Assembly (NCBI GenBank): GCA_949316235.1
Contig: OX438741.1
Coordinates: 19,965,124 to 20,029,123 of the forward strand
Reading direction: 5' to 3'
DNA from: Oegoconia quadripuncta
Lineage: Eukaryota > Arthropoda > Insecta > Lepidoptera > Autostichidae
DNA: 64,000 nucleotides
Made by a program: the position numbers and the translations under genes. The notes beneath the pieces are model-generated. The model was not told where the DNA came from and did not search any database. It was given only the letters and a program-made list of their open reading frames with translations. Below are positions 41,565-52,739 of this stretch, piece by piece (position 1 is the first letter of the stretch; every line of letters begins with the position of its first letter).

Positions 41565-41823
41565 TAGCTCGTTCGCATGCCAGGCTATTTCACAATTAAT
41601 AATGAAATATAGTGCCTTTATGTAATATAAAAACCTCTTTTTAAAAATGAGCAACCTCTCGAGTTTCTTGCTTTTCGGGGGAAAATTGCCTTCTGAACAT
41701 GCAGTAGCTTAAAAAATATAAAATCTGAATAGTTAAAGTGTACCACAGGGTACACTAGTACACAGTAAAAAATGCTTTATTATGTAGGTACACCGGTACC
41801 TACATAATAAAGCATTTTTTACT
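41565..41823 (+). mobile_element. LINE-A 3' end with a snap-back tail
   Basis: 3' UTR collinear with 45,090-45,335 (AATTAATAATGAAATATAG, TCTCGAGTTTCTTGCTTTTC). Its terminal 28 bp are present twice, once inverted (see 41,764). Confidence 0.7.
41764..41823. repeat. 28-bp perfect inverted repeat at a LINE tail
   Basis: 41,764-41,791 and 41,796-41,823, loop ACCG. Core TGCTTTATTATGTAGGTAC / GTACCTACATAATAAAGCA. The right arm is the normal LINE-A tail; the left arm is the added inverted copy. Confidence 0.9.
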
Positions 41824-42059
41824 TTGACTTTGGCTATGCTCAAATTGCGCTTAGCATCTTAACAGCAGTTACTTAATGTAAGTAGGAAATGTATAATCGA
41901 AGCGTAAGTATACACTTAGAATAAACCCAGCCAAATTCAAGATTCGCGAAGTCTAAGCTGAGTATAAGTTAGCTTTAAGGATTACAACTAAAGTCGCTTT
42001 TTAACACTCGTCACAGGAAGAGTTTAATTTTTTTATGAAATTTATACGAATAACTTTTT

Positions 42060-42240
42060 GGAAAGGATTGACTTAGGGTATATAGAACGAATGACTGAAA
42101 GGAGAATAACGAAAGCAATATATAACGAAAGCGTGAATGGAAGGGTAGGTAAAGGTCGACCAAGAAGGACGTACGTCATTCAAGTAACTGACTCACAAAA
42201 GGTCAGGTGCGGCAACCAGTAACCGTCGAACGTTTGTTCA
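42060..42240 (+). pseudogene. LINE-E ORF2 C-terminal fragment
   Basis: Reads LGYIERMTERRITKAIYNES and GRVGKGRPRRTY. The ER..E.R..K..Y and GRGRPRRTY blocks are typical of insect LINE C-termini (RTE-like by eye). Same family as 45,750. Confidence 0.6.
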
Positions 42241-43386
42241 ATGAATGTTGTAGGGGGTTATACAAATTTTCAAATTATAGTTATTTTCACCACACAATAT
42301 GCGTGTTACTGAGTTCACATTCACAACTCAATGGTGCCAAATTTGGTGTCAATGATTTGGTGCCATTTCGATTATTTCAACGACATTATGCAGCACTGTG
42401 AATAAGTTTATACCTGAAATAGAGTTTCTGTTCAAGCGACGACATTTTCTCTCTTACAATGCAGTCTAGCAGAATTCTTGTTAACATAATCCTCAGACAT
42501 AATGCAATTTTTGCAAATGATGCTGCAGATACCATGAACGCGTCCTGACTTAAAACCACGTGGGAGGGCTTTGTATAAATTAAGCGAAGCAACGAGAAAT
42601 TCTAGAATTTATCGTCGTGTACGTGAGCCAGCCAATATTGATCTGTGTCGCCTGTTATTTAATTTTGTGGTGAAACTTCATCATTCTTCGACTTTGTTTT
42701 AGATTTTTCATTTATTAATAAGGGCCATAAACAAGTTCACAATGTGTTATCACAGGCAAACTTATCAATTTACTAGTAATTGTGAACACAATTTTCGAAT
42801 GATGGATGCGAGATGGCTATTGTATCTCGGGGTTTTCTAAATTTGAAATTTTAGTCATAACGTATAGGACCATAAAACAATTCACATAGTATCCTTCTTG
42901 ATTAATTAACCAGAAACAACACAAGAGGGAAATTAAATTATAAGTAGTCCAAACAACATTGGCATAGCACTTAAAATTTCAACATCCGAGACGGCTTATT
43001 CCAAACTATAATGTATGAGGGTCCCTTGAGACCCTTAGAAGGTGGTGCAAGTTATGAAATTACGAGAAGCAAGTGTTAAGTATTGTTTTAATGGAGTCCG
43101 GGTGTTTAGGGTTGCCAGTTAGCTCGAGTCTTCATTGCACGTAGTTACGTTTTCATTTGTTTGGTCTACCATTGAGATTTGTTTGGCATTTGAATGGCCG
43201 GATTATTTTGAATAATTTTTAGTTTGGACTATCTTGTAGTAAATTATCTAGGTTCTTATTACAAAATAATAAAGACGTATTTCAGTTAGAGATAAGTTTT
43301 TTTTATTGTGTGGAAGTATAAAACCGTCGATGTCAACTCACAAGATACCTTATGAATTAGGGTATTATCTTTGTTTATCATTAACC
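42241..43386. other. No gene seen
   Basis: Unassigned; two short frames (42,207-42,401 plus, 42,386-42,592 minus) have no motifs. Confidence 0.4.
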
Positions 43387-43717
43387 TGACTCAATGTAAA
43401 CAACATTGGGTTTACGTTTCGGAGGTCGCGAGTTCGATCCCCAGCGGGGTACATATTTAGTAGGTACCCGATTTGATTGGTGGTAAGGCATATTAAATGT
43501 GATGGTAGCTAGCTAGTAGCTACCATCACTTATCTAAATCTGCCGCCAAACAGCAATGTTAATAGCATTGTTGTGTTCCGGTTGTCAGCGATAAGATAGT
43601 TAGTCCCCCGAATAAGATGGGGTTTCCGGGTCAGTACGCTACCACCTTCGGCCTCATCTTCACTTAACATCAGGTGTAATTGAGGTCAAGTGCTAACCCG
43701 TTGTGGATAAAAAAAAA
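43387..43717 (+). mobile_element. SINE-1 copy
   Basis: Nearly complete: CTGACTCAATGTAAACAACA, B box GTTCGATCCCC, and an A-rich end at 43,717. The TAGCTACCAC block is duplicated as an inverted pair (GATGGTAGCTAGCTAGTAGC). Confidence 0.85.
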
Positions 43718-43919
43718 TAATACGGTCTATTTACTGCTTCGTTTAACTATTTACCGGTAGCTGTACCTTTGTAGCTCTTGAAGGTATAATGTCAGAAGAT
43801 AACCAGAGGATCGGGAGGTAGGGTATGGGATGGAACTTACGTGGATACCGTAGCCCCGTCCTACCACCAAGCAACTTCCAGCTGTATAAGCGCAGTGGCG
43901 GCTACCACCGAGAGCTCTA

Positions 43920-44257
43920 AGGCCCGTATTAATAAACCATTCTCAAGATTGAGAACAGTCTTGTGACCGGTCTCAAGTAAACGTGTTGATTAATAAACCT
44001 AACTTGAGATCTGAAAAGCACGTGCATACTCGAGCAATACTCATTTGAGAGGTGCGCGTATTAATAAACGAAACTCAAGACTATATATCATTCATTCGCG
44101 GCTGAGTCGAATACTTGAGTAGTGATCTCAGCTAAGTAGACCTCAAGATTGGTTTATAAATTAGCACGGAGCTTGAGATAGCGTCAACTGCTTAAGACGC
44201 ATCTCGGTTGATACAGGCTTAAGACTTCTATTGAGATTGATTTATTAATACGGGCCT
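43920..44257. mobile_element. MITE-4 copy
   Basis: 17-bp perfect terminal inverted repeats AGGCCCGTATTAATAAA / TTTATTAATACGGGCCT around 338 bp. The interior repeats short words related to CTCAAGA/TCTTGAG in both directions. No coding capacity. The target duplication is unclear. Confidence 0.75.
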
Positions 44258-44259
44258 AC

Positions 44260-44545
44260 GTGGCGCAAATATGCAACTCTTGGTTTAGGTTACGCATATT
44301 TGTGCCCTTTGGAGACGTAACTTTACGTCCGTGGGGTTCGGAAATGCGACAGACTGCTGGAGAATCCCTAATCGCTCAGGCTGCCCTACTTATTCTGGGG
44401 CCACCAGACACCTTCCTCAAAGGCCGGCAACGCATCTGTGACCCTTTTGGTGTTGCGGGTGTCCATGGGCGACGGTGATTGCTTTCCATCAGGTGACCCG
44501 CATGCTCGTTTGCCGCCCTCTCATATAAAAAAAAAAAAAAAAAAG
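44260..44545 (+). pseudogene. LINE-F-like ORF2 tail with LINE-G 3' end
   Basis: Reads RIFVPFGDVTLRPWGSE (the PFGVET.GPWGP block), then the 3' UTR block GGTGTTGCGGGTGTCCATGG and a long A run. The join suggests that the LINE-F protein tail and the LINE-G 3' end may belong to one element; other copies show only one or the other. Confidence 0.55.
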
Positions 44546-44879
44546 TTTTTAAAGACTTTGGGTATTAAAAGTGCTGACACCTATCTCGGGCAGCGATTTG
44601 CCTTGTCATTCAACGAGGTAACGCTGCCTATCTTGGGGTACGCTTACTGTTCGGACATAGAGCACGGTTTCTACCGGTCTGAATAATGAAGACTATAGAG
44701 AGCTGGTCTGTTTCCGTGTTGTTTTTATATTTTAACATATTGCCGAAAATAAATTAATCTTTTTTGGAAATAAATTATCGCAGGTAGGTGGGATGTTTCT
44801 AAGTCTAGATGTCAGAAAATTGTATTTAACTGTTCGTATTGTATAATCTACCCCTTTTTTAAAAGCCTCATTACTCTAT
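44546..44879. other. No gene seen
   Basis: Unassigned A+T-rich sequence. Confidence 0.35.
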
Positions 44880-45335
44880 TCTTATAATTTAGCAACTCTT
44901 GCCGAACACTATTCGTCCCATTCAATCATCAGTAATTCATTCAAAGGGCTATGTATACGCTTTTTCAATAAGGTTCCTGTTGATATACAAAATCTTCCTT
45001 TCAATAAATTTGAAGATACTATAAAACAGAAGCTTATTAAGAAAGCATATTATAAAATATCAGATTATTTAGATGATAAACATTCATGGACATAACCAGC
45101 CAGTTCGCATAACCAGGCTATTTCACAATTAATAATGAAATATTGTTATATCAAATAATAATTTTGTAATATAAAAACCTTTTTTTTTAAAAGAGCATCC
45201 TCTCGAGTTTCTTGCTTATTCTTCATATGGGAAAATTGCCTTTTGAACAAGCAGTAGCTTTAAAAATGTAAAATCTGACTATTTTAAGTGTACCCTGTGT
45301 ATCTTCAAGTATTTTTGACTTAATTTGAATCAATT
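44880..45335 (+). pseudogene. LINE-A 3' end (CR1-like)
   Basis: ORF2 C-terminus: FFNKVPVDIQNLPFNKFEDT, IKKAYYKISDYLDDKHSW, stop at about 45,095, followed by a 240-bp 3' UTR with CTCGAGTTTCTTGCTTATTC and ACCCTGTGTATCTTCAAG. Confidence 0.7.
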
Positions 45336-45749
45336 TTTCAGTCTCTCTTCAGTCGGGTAAAAACAATTTTCACTCCATGTTTTATTAAATTACTCTTATA
45401 TAAAATATTAATACCTTAGATCAAGACGCAAAGTTCAAGTTACTTAGTTGTGCATAAAGGTACATCTTTACCTGACCATTAAATGCATACAATTTTTAGG
45501 TCAACGCCAGAATAATTCTCAGCGTATGGCTTATACCAAAAGGTACAGTTACCTCAAAAGTTTTGGACATACGCACGCATCTTGGGAAATGTCAATAAAT
45601 CTCATTTCAACTTTAACGTAGGTATGAAGGTTATTGAGTAATATGTTTCGTTCGATATGGCGTGATTTATTTCAGCTAGTCCAAAAATAGGCTAGTTTAG
45701 TAAAATGGAAGTTATAGTTTAGCTAAGTACAGCTATACTCCAGATTAGA
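45336..45749. other. No gene seen
   Basis: Unassigned. Confidence 0.35.
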
Positions 45750-46470
45750 GACGGCAAATGTAAGGAAGGTATTGAAAGGACAGTGAAAACAAGAAACTGT
45801 GTGAATTGGGCCTGGCGTCACTGGGAAGTCAGTCATTTTCTGATAAGGAATGAGTGGCGAGCCACAATGACATGTTAGTGCCTACGCTGGTATATGGGAG
45901 CTAATGTTGGGTATGGTAGAAGAAACATGAGAGCAGAATCAACGCAGTAGAAATGCGTTCACTACGTAGCATGTGTAGCGTGACCTTGAGTGATATGATA
46001 AGGTGGCTTGGGTAGATGGAACGAATAAGTGAAAGGAGAATATCGAAAGTGTGAATGGCAAGGTCGGTAAAGGTTACCAAGTAGACGTTTATAGTGGAAT
46101 CACCGCAGTAGAAATGCGTTCACTACGTAGCATGTGCAGCGTGACCTTGAGTGATATGATAAGGTGGCTTGGGTAGATGGAACGAATAAGTGAAAGGAGA
46201 ATATCGAAAGTGTGAATGGCAGGGTCGGTAAAGGTTACCAAGTAGACGTTTGTAGTAGAATCACCGCAGTAGAAATGCGTTCACTACGTAGCATGTGTAG
46301 CGTGACCTTGAGTGATATGATAAGGTGGCTTGGGTATTATGGAACGAATAAGTGAAAGGAGATTAACGATAGTATGAATGGACGGGTCGGTAAAGGCTAC
46401 CAACAAGGACGTTTGTCAATCAAGTGACTGCCGTACTCATAAAACGTCAGGTGCGATCAACCACTTTTAC
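45750..46470 (+). pseudogene. LINE-E ORF2 C-terminal remnant with internal amplification
   Basis: Frames read LRWYMGANVGYGRRN, then INAVEMRSLRSMCSVTLSDM and MERISERRISKV, typical of insect LINE C-termini. The second half is repeated in tandem (see 45,937). Stops are frequent. Confidence 0.6.
45937..46420 (+). repeat. 161-bp tandem triplication within LINE-E
   Basis: GTAGAAATGCGTTCACTACG occurs at 45,947, 46,108 and 46,269, an exact 161-bp step. The units are near-identical, so the amplification is recent relative to the decay of the LINE. 161 is not a multiple of three. Confidence 0.9.
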
Positions 46471-46477
46471 TTTTCTA

Positions 46478-46596
46478 AATTTTACTTTTTGAATAAAATC
46501 TGTTAACTGTATTTTTTTTTTTTTTTTCGTAATAGGTACATCCTGTACATACACTCTGCAACGTTTGTCGGGTTAATTTTGTTAGACCTTATATAG
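46478..46596 (+). mobile_element. MITE-3 right end
   Basis: TTTGAATAAAATCTGTTAAC to GTTTGTCGGGTTAATTTTGT and TAGACCTTATATA, as in 49,945-50,054. The left three quarters are missing. Confidence 0.65.
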
Positions 46597-46790
46597 GTAA
46601 AGTCGTAGACGAACGAAAATCACCGACATAGCCCAGAGGACTAGTTAGTCGAAGGAGTAGTGAGCAGGACATGCTGAAAGAACTGATAGCAATCAGGAGC
46701 ATTAAAGTTTTTGAGTGGACACGTCAAGCGGAAGACGTCCACGCACAAGGCCAATGTTCGTCAGTGCGATATTATGATGTTGATGAAGCA
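46597..46790 (+). pseudogene. LINE-D ORF2 C-terminal fragment
   Basis: Reads SRRSSEQDMLKELIAIRSIK and VFEWTRQAEDVHAQGQ, similar in order to the block at 39,773. Confidence 0.45.
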
Positions 46791-47157
46791 CAATTTAAAA
46801 TGCCATACCTACCTACCTACATATAATGAACGTTATACATTATTTAAACAAATTCAATTAAATTTGTTACATTTAAATTAAACCTAAAATCGTAATGAGC
46901 GCAACCGCAAAATTAAATTTTCGTGGATTTAAAACATGAAAGTAGATTTTATCTACTCCAAATTTAGACCGTGTACACGTTTTTGAGTTCAATTTGGTTT
47001 CGCACAATTTAATGTTTCTAATTATGGGCCCTGTCCGTTTTTCCCGGTATCGTAATAACATATCTTAATTTATAAATTATATATAATTCTATACATCATT
47101 TTTCGATCAGTATTGTGTGGTGTGCATGATATTTTTTTATGATTGACTGGAATCGCG
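46791..47157. other. No gene seen
   Basis: Unassigned; one motif-free 62-codon minus frame. Confidence 0.35.
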
Positions 47158-47345
47158 TTTGACCACAATCTCACCTGATGGAAAGTGACGATGTGGTCGA
47201 AGATGAAGCACGCGATCCCAGTAAATGCCTATTCACTGTGCTTTTGAAGATCCCAAGGTTGTACGATTCAGGAAAGACTTACGCCGGAAGGGAGTTCCAT
47301 GCCTTGGCTGTTCGGATGATGAATGAAGAATCAAACTTCTTAGTG
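47158..47345 (+). repeat. Dispersed repeat R-B
   Basis: The better copy of the family at 16,800: CTGATGGAAAGTGACGATGT, TTGAAGATCCCAAGGTTGTA, GAAGGGAGTTCCATGCCTTG. Confidence 0.6.
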
Positions 47346-47457
47346 CGAATATTCAGTATATTAACTATGTATATACGGGATAAATGATTTGCTTTATCCA
47401 TAGAGCAGGCTTATTGCATGTCTTAAGTGTGAAAATTGATACTATGACATGTACACG

Positions 47458-47532
47458 CATAACGACAAGACCTATATCCCACATGTGGTGGTCAGAGACA
47501 TTCCAAACGTGTTTGGGCATCCAAACATTTTT
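47458..47532 (+). repeat. Dispersed repeat R-A
   Basis: CGACAAGACCTATATCCCAC, GGTCAGAGACATTCCAAACG and GTTTGGGCATCCAAACATTT. Confidence 0.5.
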
Positions 47533-48047
47533 TTTACTGCTAATAATATATCACCAATCATCTAGTCCCAAACTAAGCGATATTGACTCGGGAATAAATT
47601 CAAATAAATTTTATTTTCATTACCAAAAGATCAACATTCTGCTCTCTCTTCTTGTAGTTTTATATTAGATTGGGTATTACATTATAGGTAGACATAATTT
47701 AAATTTAAAAATGTGAGTTGTAAACATATTAGAACGTTATATTACTTGGATGAAGATATATTTGTATATATGCCCGCAGGTGACCCGCATGCTCGTTTGC
47801 CGCTCTCTCATATAAAAAAAAAAAATGTAAACAAACAATTACTAAATACTAAACTAAATAAATTAAAAAAACTTGGAGAGAATATGAGTTCCAAATAAAA
47901 TTAGCATTAGGTAGGAACCCTACGATTCACGCCATTCGCATTAATCTCTAACCTCAGCGTGCGTCGATGATGGTTTTGAAAAAATAAACTACACATGCCA
48001 TGCAATAACTTCTATTTCACTTACGACTTACGACGACTTACTTTGAC
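47533..48047. other. No gene; LINE-G tail at 47,775
   Basis: 47,775-47,828 is the end of a LINE-G 3' UTR (GCAGGTGACCCGCATGCTCG, 12 As). The rest is unassigned. Confidence 0.45.
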
Positions 48048-48295
48048 GACCTGTTTGGTGTAGTGGTTAAAAACTCTGACTGCTATACCAAAAGGTTGCG
48101 GGTTCAAATCCCGCTGGAGGCATATGTTTGTATGATGAATATAGACATGTGTTCCCGAGTTATGGATGTTTTTCATTTATAGTATTTATTTCCAAAAAAA
48201 AATGTATTTGTGTAACACAAGCCTATAGTTGCTTAATGTGGAACTAGATGACGTTGTGTGTATGTCTAAGGGTATTTATTTATTTATTATTAGTA
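48048..48295 (+). mobile_element. SINE-2 copy, complete
   Basis: Head GACCTGTTTGGTGTAGTGGT, B box GGGTTCAAATCCC, CCCGAGTTATGGATG and tail ending in repeated TATT. The best reference for the main SINE-2 form. Confidence 0.85.
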
Positions 48296-48424
48296 TAGAA
48301 ATCAATATATCAAGTGAAATAATATCAAGTAAATATCGTTCATAACAACCATTCAAATGTAATTATTAGGTACTCGTTAAATCTTACCCTCTTAAGGAAA
48401 GTAAATAATATTTTTTCCTGTAAT

Positions 48425-48610
48425 TTAGACATGTGTTCCCGAGTTATGGATGTTTTTCATTTATAACATATGTATTTATTTACAAAAAAAATGTATTTCT
48501 GTAATATATTAACCATATAGTATTCACAACATAAGCTTATAGTTGCTTAATGTGGAACTAGATGGCGTTGTGTGTATGTCCAAGGATATTTATTTATTTA
48601 TTATATTTAT
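48425..48610 (+). mobile_element. SINE-2 copy, headless
   Basis: Starts at AGACATGTGTTCCCGAGTTA, 130 bp after the previous copy, and repeats its last 185 bp including the TATTTATTTATT end. A partial tandem duplication or a second insertion would both explain it. Confidence 0.7.
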
Positions 48611-49616
48611 TTATTTACTTACCTAATATGCCCTTAAAAAATCTCATCCAGTATATGTTTTTTGATAGATAGTCCTTTACTTTTTTTGATGTAATTGTTT
48701 TATAAATCTATGTCTAAATTCCTTTACAAAATCATATGGATCAGTGAGATTAACTAATTAGATCACAAATTAAGTAAATACTACTTAGATATAATTCGAC
48801 TGTATTCAATAAGTACCTATCCGATTAAAATACTCCTCTGAGCTGTCGAATTATAAATTAATTTCCCTTTGAACTTATTCAAATTATATAAATTAATTGT
48901 AAATGATATTGAATGAACCGCCCGTATCTTTAGATCGTTCAGATATTATGCGAGGAACGCCTAAAATGGTGGCATTTAAATGACGCTTGTGTAACTGAAT
49001 ATTCTTTATCTCTCCCTTTCATTCCTCATCGTTGCGATGGTCCTTGAATACAATGGAATACCTACAGACAGAAAATATGGAATTTGTTGCCTAATTTACA
49101 TTAGATCAAATGTTTCTTATACAGCAGATAGGAACGTCGAAATGTTCCCATGTTTTTTTGCAAATTGCGTTCGTATTTCAAAATTTCGAGAGATAACATA
49201 AATGAAAAATATGGAAATTGCGCGGGAAAACAAATAGATTAGATTTATTTAGTTCACTTTTACAATGTCGCATCGTACTTCTGAAATTAATGAAGTCTAA
49301 AATAAAAGTGATTCTCAAACTTACATTAATAACATTATACATACATTGCCATAATTTGTAGAATTACAGAATTATTAAAATTCTAATGATATATCATTAG
49401 AATATGGAAACATAAATTTAATAAAATATTAAAAAAATACCTGTCATGATATTATCGATAGGTATGTCATTACACAATTAAGAATTGTAACCATTGTTAC
49501 GTCTAACATGAGAAAACATAAAAACTATAGCATTATTTTGTACAGTATGATTATTATCATATATAATGTGTATCATATATCATATATAATATATCATATA
49601 TATAAATATATATAAT
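48611..49616. other. No gene seen
   Basis: Very A+T-rich. A dense ATATAT/ATATCATATA tract at 49,555-49,615 leads directly into the MITE-3 end. Confidence 0.4.
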
Positions 49617-50054
49617 AAGGTCTAAGAAAATTAACCCGACAAACTCATTAAAAAAACTTGCCTTAAAAATTTAGTTTTGTAAAAAAATTAAATGTAAGTG
49701 CAAATGAAAATACAAATTAATAGACTTACTTTATTTCGATTGTACCCTTATTTTATCAATGAGAAAAAACAGGCAACGTTCATAATGGAAGACGCCAAAG
49801 GGGGTGGCGCGGGGCACAGGGCACAATCATCACAGCAAGTCGTGTGGTCACCTTTCAGCGTTTTCAAAGATCTGTGTGTTGTGGCAAAGTACTTAGAGCG
49901 TGCGGCCATTAATGTCCAACTCACAAAATTGACATTTCTTAATTTTATTTTTTGAATAAAATCTGTTAACTTTAATGTTTTATTTTTTTCGTAATAGGTA
50001 CACCTACACACACTCTGCAACGTTTGTCGGGTTAATTTTGTTAGACCTTATATA
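49617..50054 (+). mobile_element. MITE-3 copy, complete
   Basis: Inverted ends AAGGTCTAAGAAAATTAACC and GGTTAATTTTGTTAGACCTT. It holds a plus-strand frame beginning MEDAKGGGAGHRAQ at 49,785 and ending INVQLTKLTFLNFIF at 49,955, partly alike to the minus frame in the 26,405 copy. It could be captured host sequence or a relic of the parent transposon; unknown. Confidence 0.7.
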
Positions 50055-50095
50055 TTCGAAACGGCTTAACTGATTTCCATTACACAGGGACAAAA

Positions 50096-50345
50096 AGCAA
50101 TCAAAGACAGAAAATTTCATGCAAAATATGAGAATGTTGAGATGGATGAGTGATGACTAGGATGGATAAAATAAGGAATGAGTATGTAAGAGGCAGCAAA
50201 AGTGGCACCCGTGACAGAAAAGTTAAAAGGAAACCGTTTAGCTTGTTACGTTATGAGGAAGGATGAAACGCATGTTACTAAGAGAGTGATGAATGTGGAT
50301 GTCGATGGTTGGAAAGGAACACCACGAAAACGATGGATGGATTTG
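50096..50345 (+). pseudogene. LINE-E-type ORF2 C-terminal remnant
   Basis: Reads MRMLRWMSD, then KIRNEYVRGSSKVAPVTEKL, KGNRLACYVMRKDETHVTKR and GTPRKRWMDL. This block order is typical of insect LINE C-termini. One stop and a frameshift near 50,150. Confidence 0.65.
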
Positions 50346-51348
50346 TGTTCGTTTGTAAATGCTTTATTAAATAAAATTAAGAAAAAAAACTTAATACATT
50401 TAATCAAAATAGTGTAGCTGACTTATCCCATGAGGGATGAGGTAATGATAGAGGAGATTTGAATAAAAAGACATGCTACGCCGACCACAAAGAAATTGGG
50501 GCCATGGCAAGAAGTTGATGATGAACAAGAACCAATTCCGGATTTAATCATAATTATATAAAAGGAAACTGAACATTTAGTAAATCCTCGAAAGACTGAC
50601 ATTGGCCAAATACACAAAAGAATACTATGTTAAAAGCTAAATATCTTCGAAACGGCTTAACTGATTTTACATCTAAGAAGCTTTCCCGTTGCTTACAGCC
50701 CAGGGAAAGTACGATTTGATCTCGGAAAAGCGAATAACCGCGATTTTCTTGAAACGTTTAATAAAGTGTTGTAAATGTAGTAACAATTGCTAAAAAATAA
50801 ACATTTGTAAGAAACGCAAGTACCTTTAACTAAATAAACTAAAGTTGAAAAATGCGTTTCTTTAAAAAAAAATGCCCAATTGATGGGTACTTCTTTAAAT
50901 TTAAATTCATTTAGGGAAATTATCGTTCCAAAATATTAGTTCTCATTTTTATTTCTTAAGCAATGCAGCTCGACGACATTTTCAGCTATAACACAAGCAT
51001 GCTTAACTTTAACATTCTTTAGTTTTTATCCATCAATAAGTTAACTGTGTTTAACAAATGTCTACCTAATTAAATGTCAGTTAGTATTTATTGTTATTAA
51101 GATACAAATTAAAAATAGGGTTTTCTAAAAAAATCTAGACTTAATTATTTAAAATTACATCTCTAATATACCTCTATAAGATAGCAATTATATAAGTCGG
51201 TTCTGAATTATGTCTAGCTAAGATAATTTTTTACCGTATTTTCCCTGGGCTAATCCTTACTCTTTATTACACAAAAAAATTTACAATAATAATACCACAA
51301 TGTTATTAACATATGGAACGAACGTAATCAGGGCTTGTTTATTTTATA
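50346..51348. other. No gene seen
   Basis: A+T-rich and unassigned. CGAAACGGCTTAACTGATTT occurs at 50,058 and again at 50,649. Confidence 0.4.
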
Positions 51349-51581
51349 CTAGCTCTCCGCCCGTGGCTTCACCTGCCTGGAATAGCTTTATCGCGGATAT
51401 GTTTAATTTGTTTATCCCGCGGGAACTACTAACTTTATCGGGATAAAAGTATCCTATATCTTAATCTAGGGTATATTCCACTTACATACCAAATTTCGTC
51501 CAAATCCGTACATCCGTTTCGCCGTGATTAAGCAACAAACAAACAAACAAACACCAAAGTTTTGCATAATTTTAGTTAGAT
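51349..51581 (-). mobile_element. Small non-autonomous Helitron-like element
   Basis: Plus strand starts ACTAG (CTAG at 51,349), followed by GCCCGTGGCTTCACCTG. Further in: TTTATCCCGCGGGAACTACT, TTCGCCGTGATTAAGCAACA and five CAAA repeats. Read on the minus strand it would end ..CTAG/T like the Helitron at 17,476. The 5' end is approximate. Confidence 0.55.
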
Positions 51582-51694
51582 ATTTTGTACCAACTGTGAT
51601 AATAATACCGTTCGACAAACGGTTGACCGGCAGACGTAAGAGCGACATAACATTAGTCATAATATAAAGTCTAATATATAGTCTTTTACTTTGC

Positions 51695-52286
51695 AGGCCA
51701 TCCGTCTGTGGAACTCTCTACCTGAATCCATCAGACGTGCTCAGTCTTTGAATGTTTTCAAGACAGGAGTTAAAGCACAGATTACTAATAAGTTACTAAA
51801 GTAAGTTAAAGAGCTTTTTTTAATCCTTTAATCTACTCTTTCTCCTTATTGTTTTTATTTTTTTTTTCTTCTCACTGGCCATCATTAATTAACTAGTAAT
51901 TTTGCTTTACAAATTCTTTCATTACTTTATTATATATTTATAAGGTACTTATGTGTGTATTATTTTGTTATGTATGTGGTATCCATCTATATGTATATAT
52001 ATAGCTATTTATGTATATATAATATATATATATATAAATGTATGGTTTTAGTTTTTGTTTATTAAATAAGTAATTGATTATAATAGGTATTTCATATCTG
52101 CATCCGTATTTTGCACAACCTGCCTGTTCTATAAAGTTATACTCCTACACCCAAAGGTTGCCTGGAAGAGATCGCTTTTAGTGATAAGGCCGCCTAATTG
52201 TACTCTTATCAGTATTGTGTTTTGTAAAATGTATGTTCTCCTTTTGTACAATAAAGTGTATTTGTATTGTATTGTATTGTATAAAA
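51695..52286 (+). pseudogene. LINE-C 3' end
   Basis: ORF2 C-terminus AIRLWNSLPESIRRAQSLNV, FKTGVKAQITNKLLK, stop at about 51,805, then a 480-bp 3' UTR ending TACAATAAAGTGTATTTG and (TATTG)n. The LWN.LPE.IR block is characteristic of LINE (Jockey/CR1-type) C-termini. Confidence 0.7.
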
Positions 52287-52739
52287 CAAACATCACTAAA
52301 ATCAGACTACGCATTCTGAAATACATCCGGACAAAGACATAACAGCCGTCGTTTTTCGGTGTAGGTTAAAAACTAATAGCGATTACGACTGCGCCACGAC
52401 ATGGCTTAGTAAATAACAAAGACATTGACATCGACAAATTCAGCCTAGTTACTCCTAGAGGTTCAAATTGAGTGGATCTAATGTGATACCATTACCGGGA
52501 AAACACATATTCCATAATGCACGGGCTAGCTTACTCTGCCCTCGGACAATTTAACTTGGGCTTGTGTCAGCTACCGCGACGTCATACCCGTGACGTCAGA
52601 GCCCCTTAGTGCCTAGACATGTTTCAAATTGACCGTAAATTCTGTAGTTCCTGTTTTAGTGAGTTAAGTTGAGTTAAGTGGTGGTTATTTATTCAGCTTT
52701 TGTTAGTTGAATGGGTATTGTTTTAGTGTTAATGTGAGC
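52287..52739. other. No gene seen
   Basis: Near 52,378 GCGATTACGACTGCGCCAC may be another head of the 5S-type SINE (minus). A TGACGTCA CRE-like octamer is split here (CGACGTCATACCCGTGACGTCA, 52,578-52,599). Confidence 0.35.
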
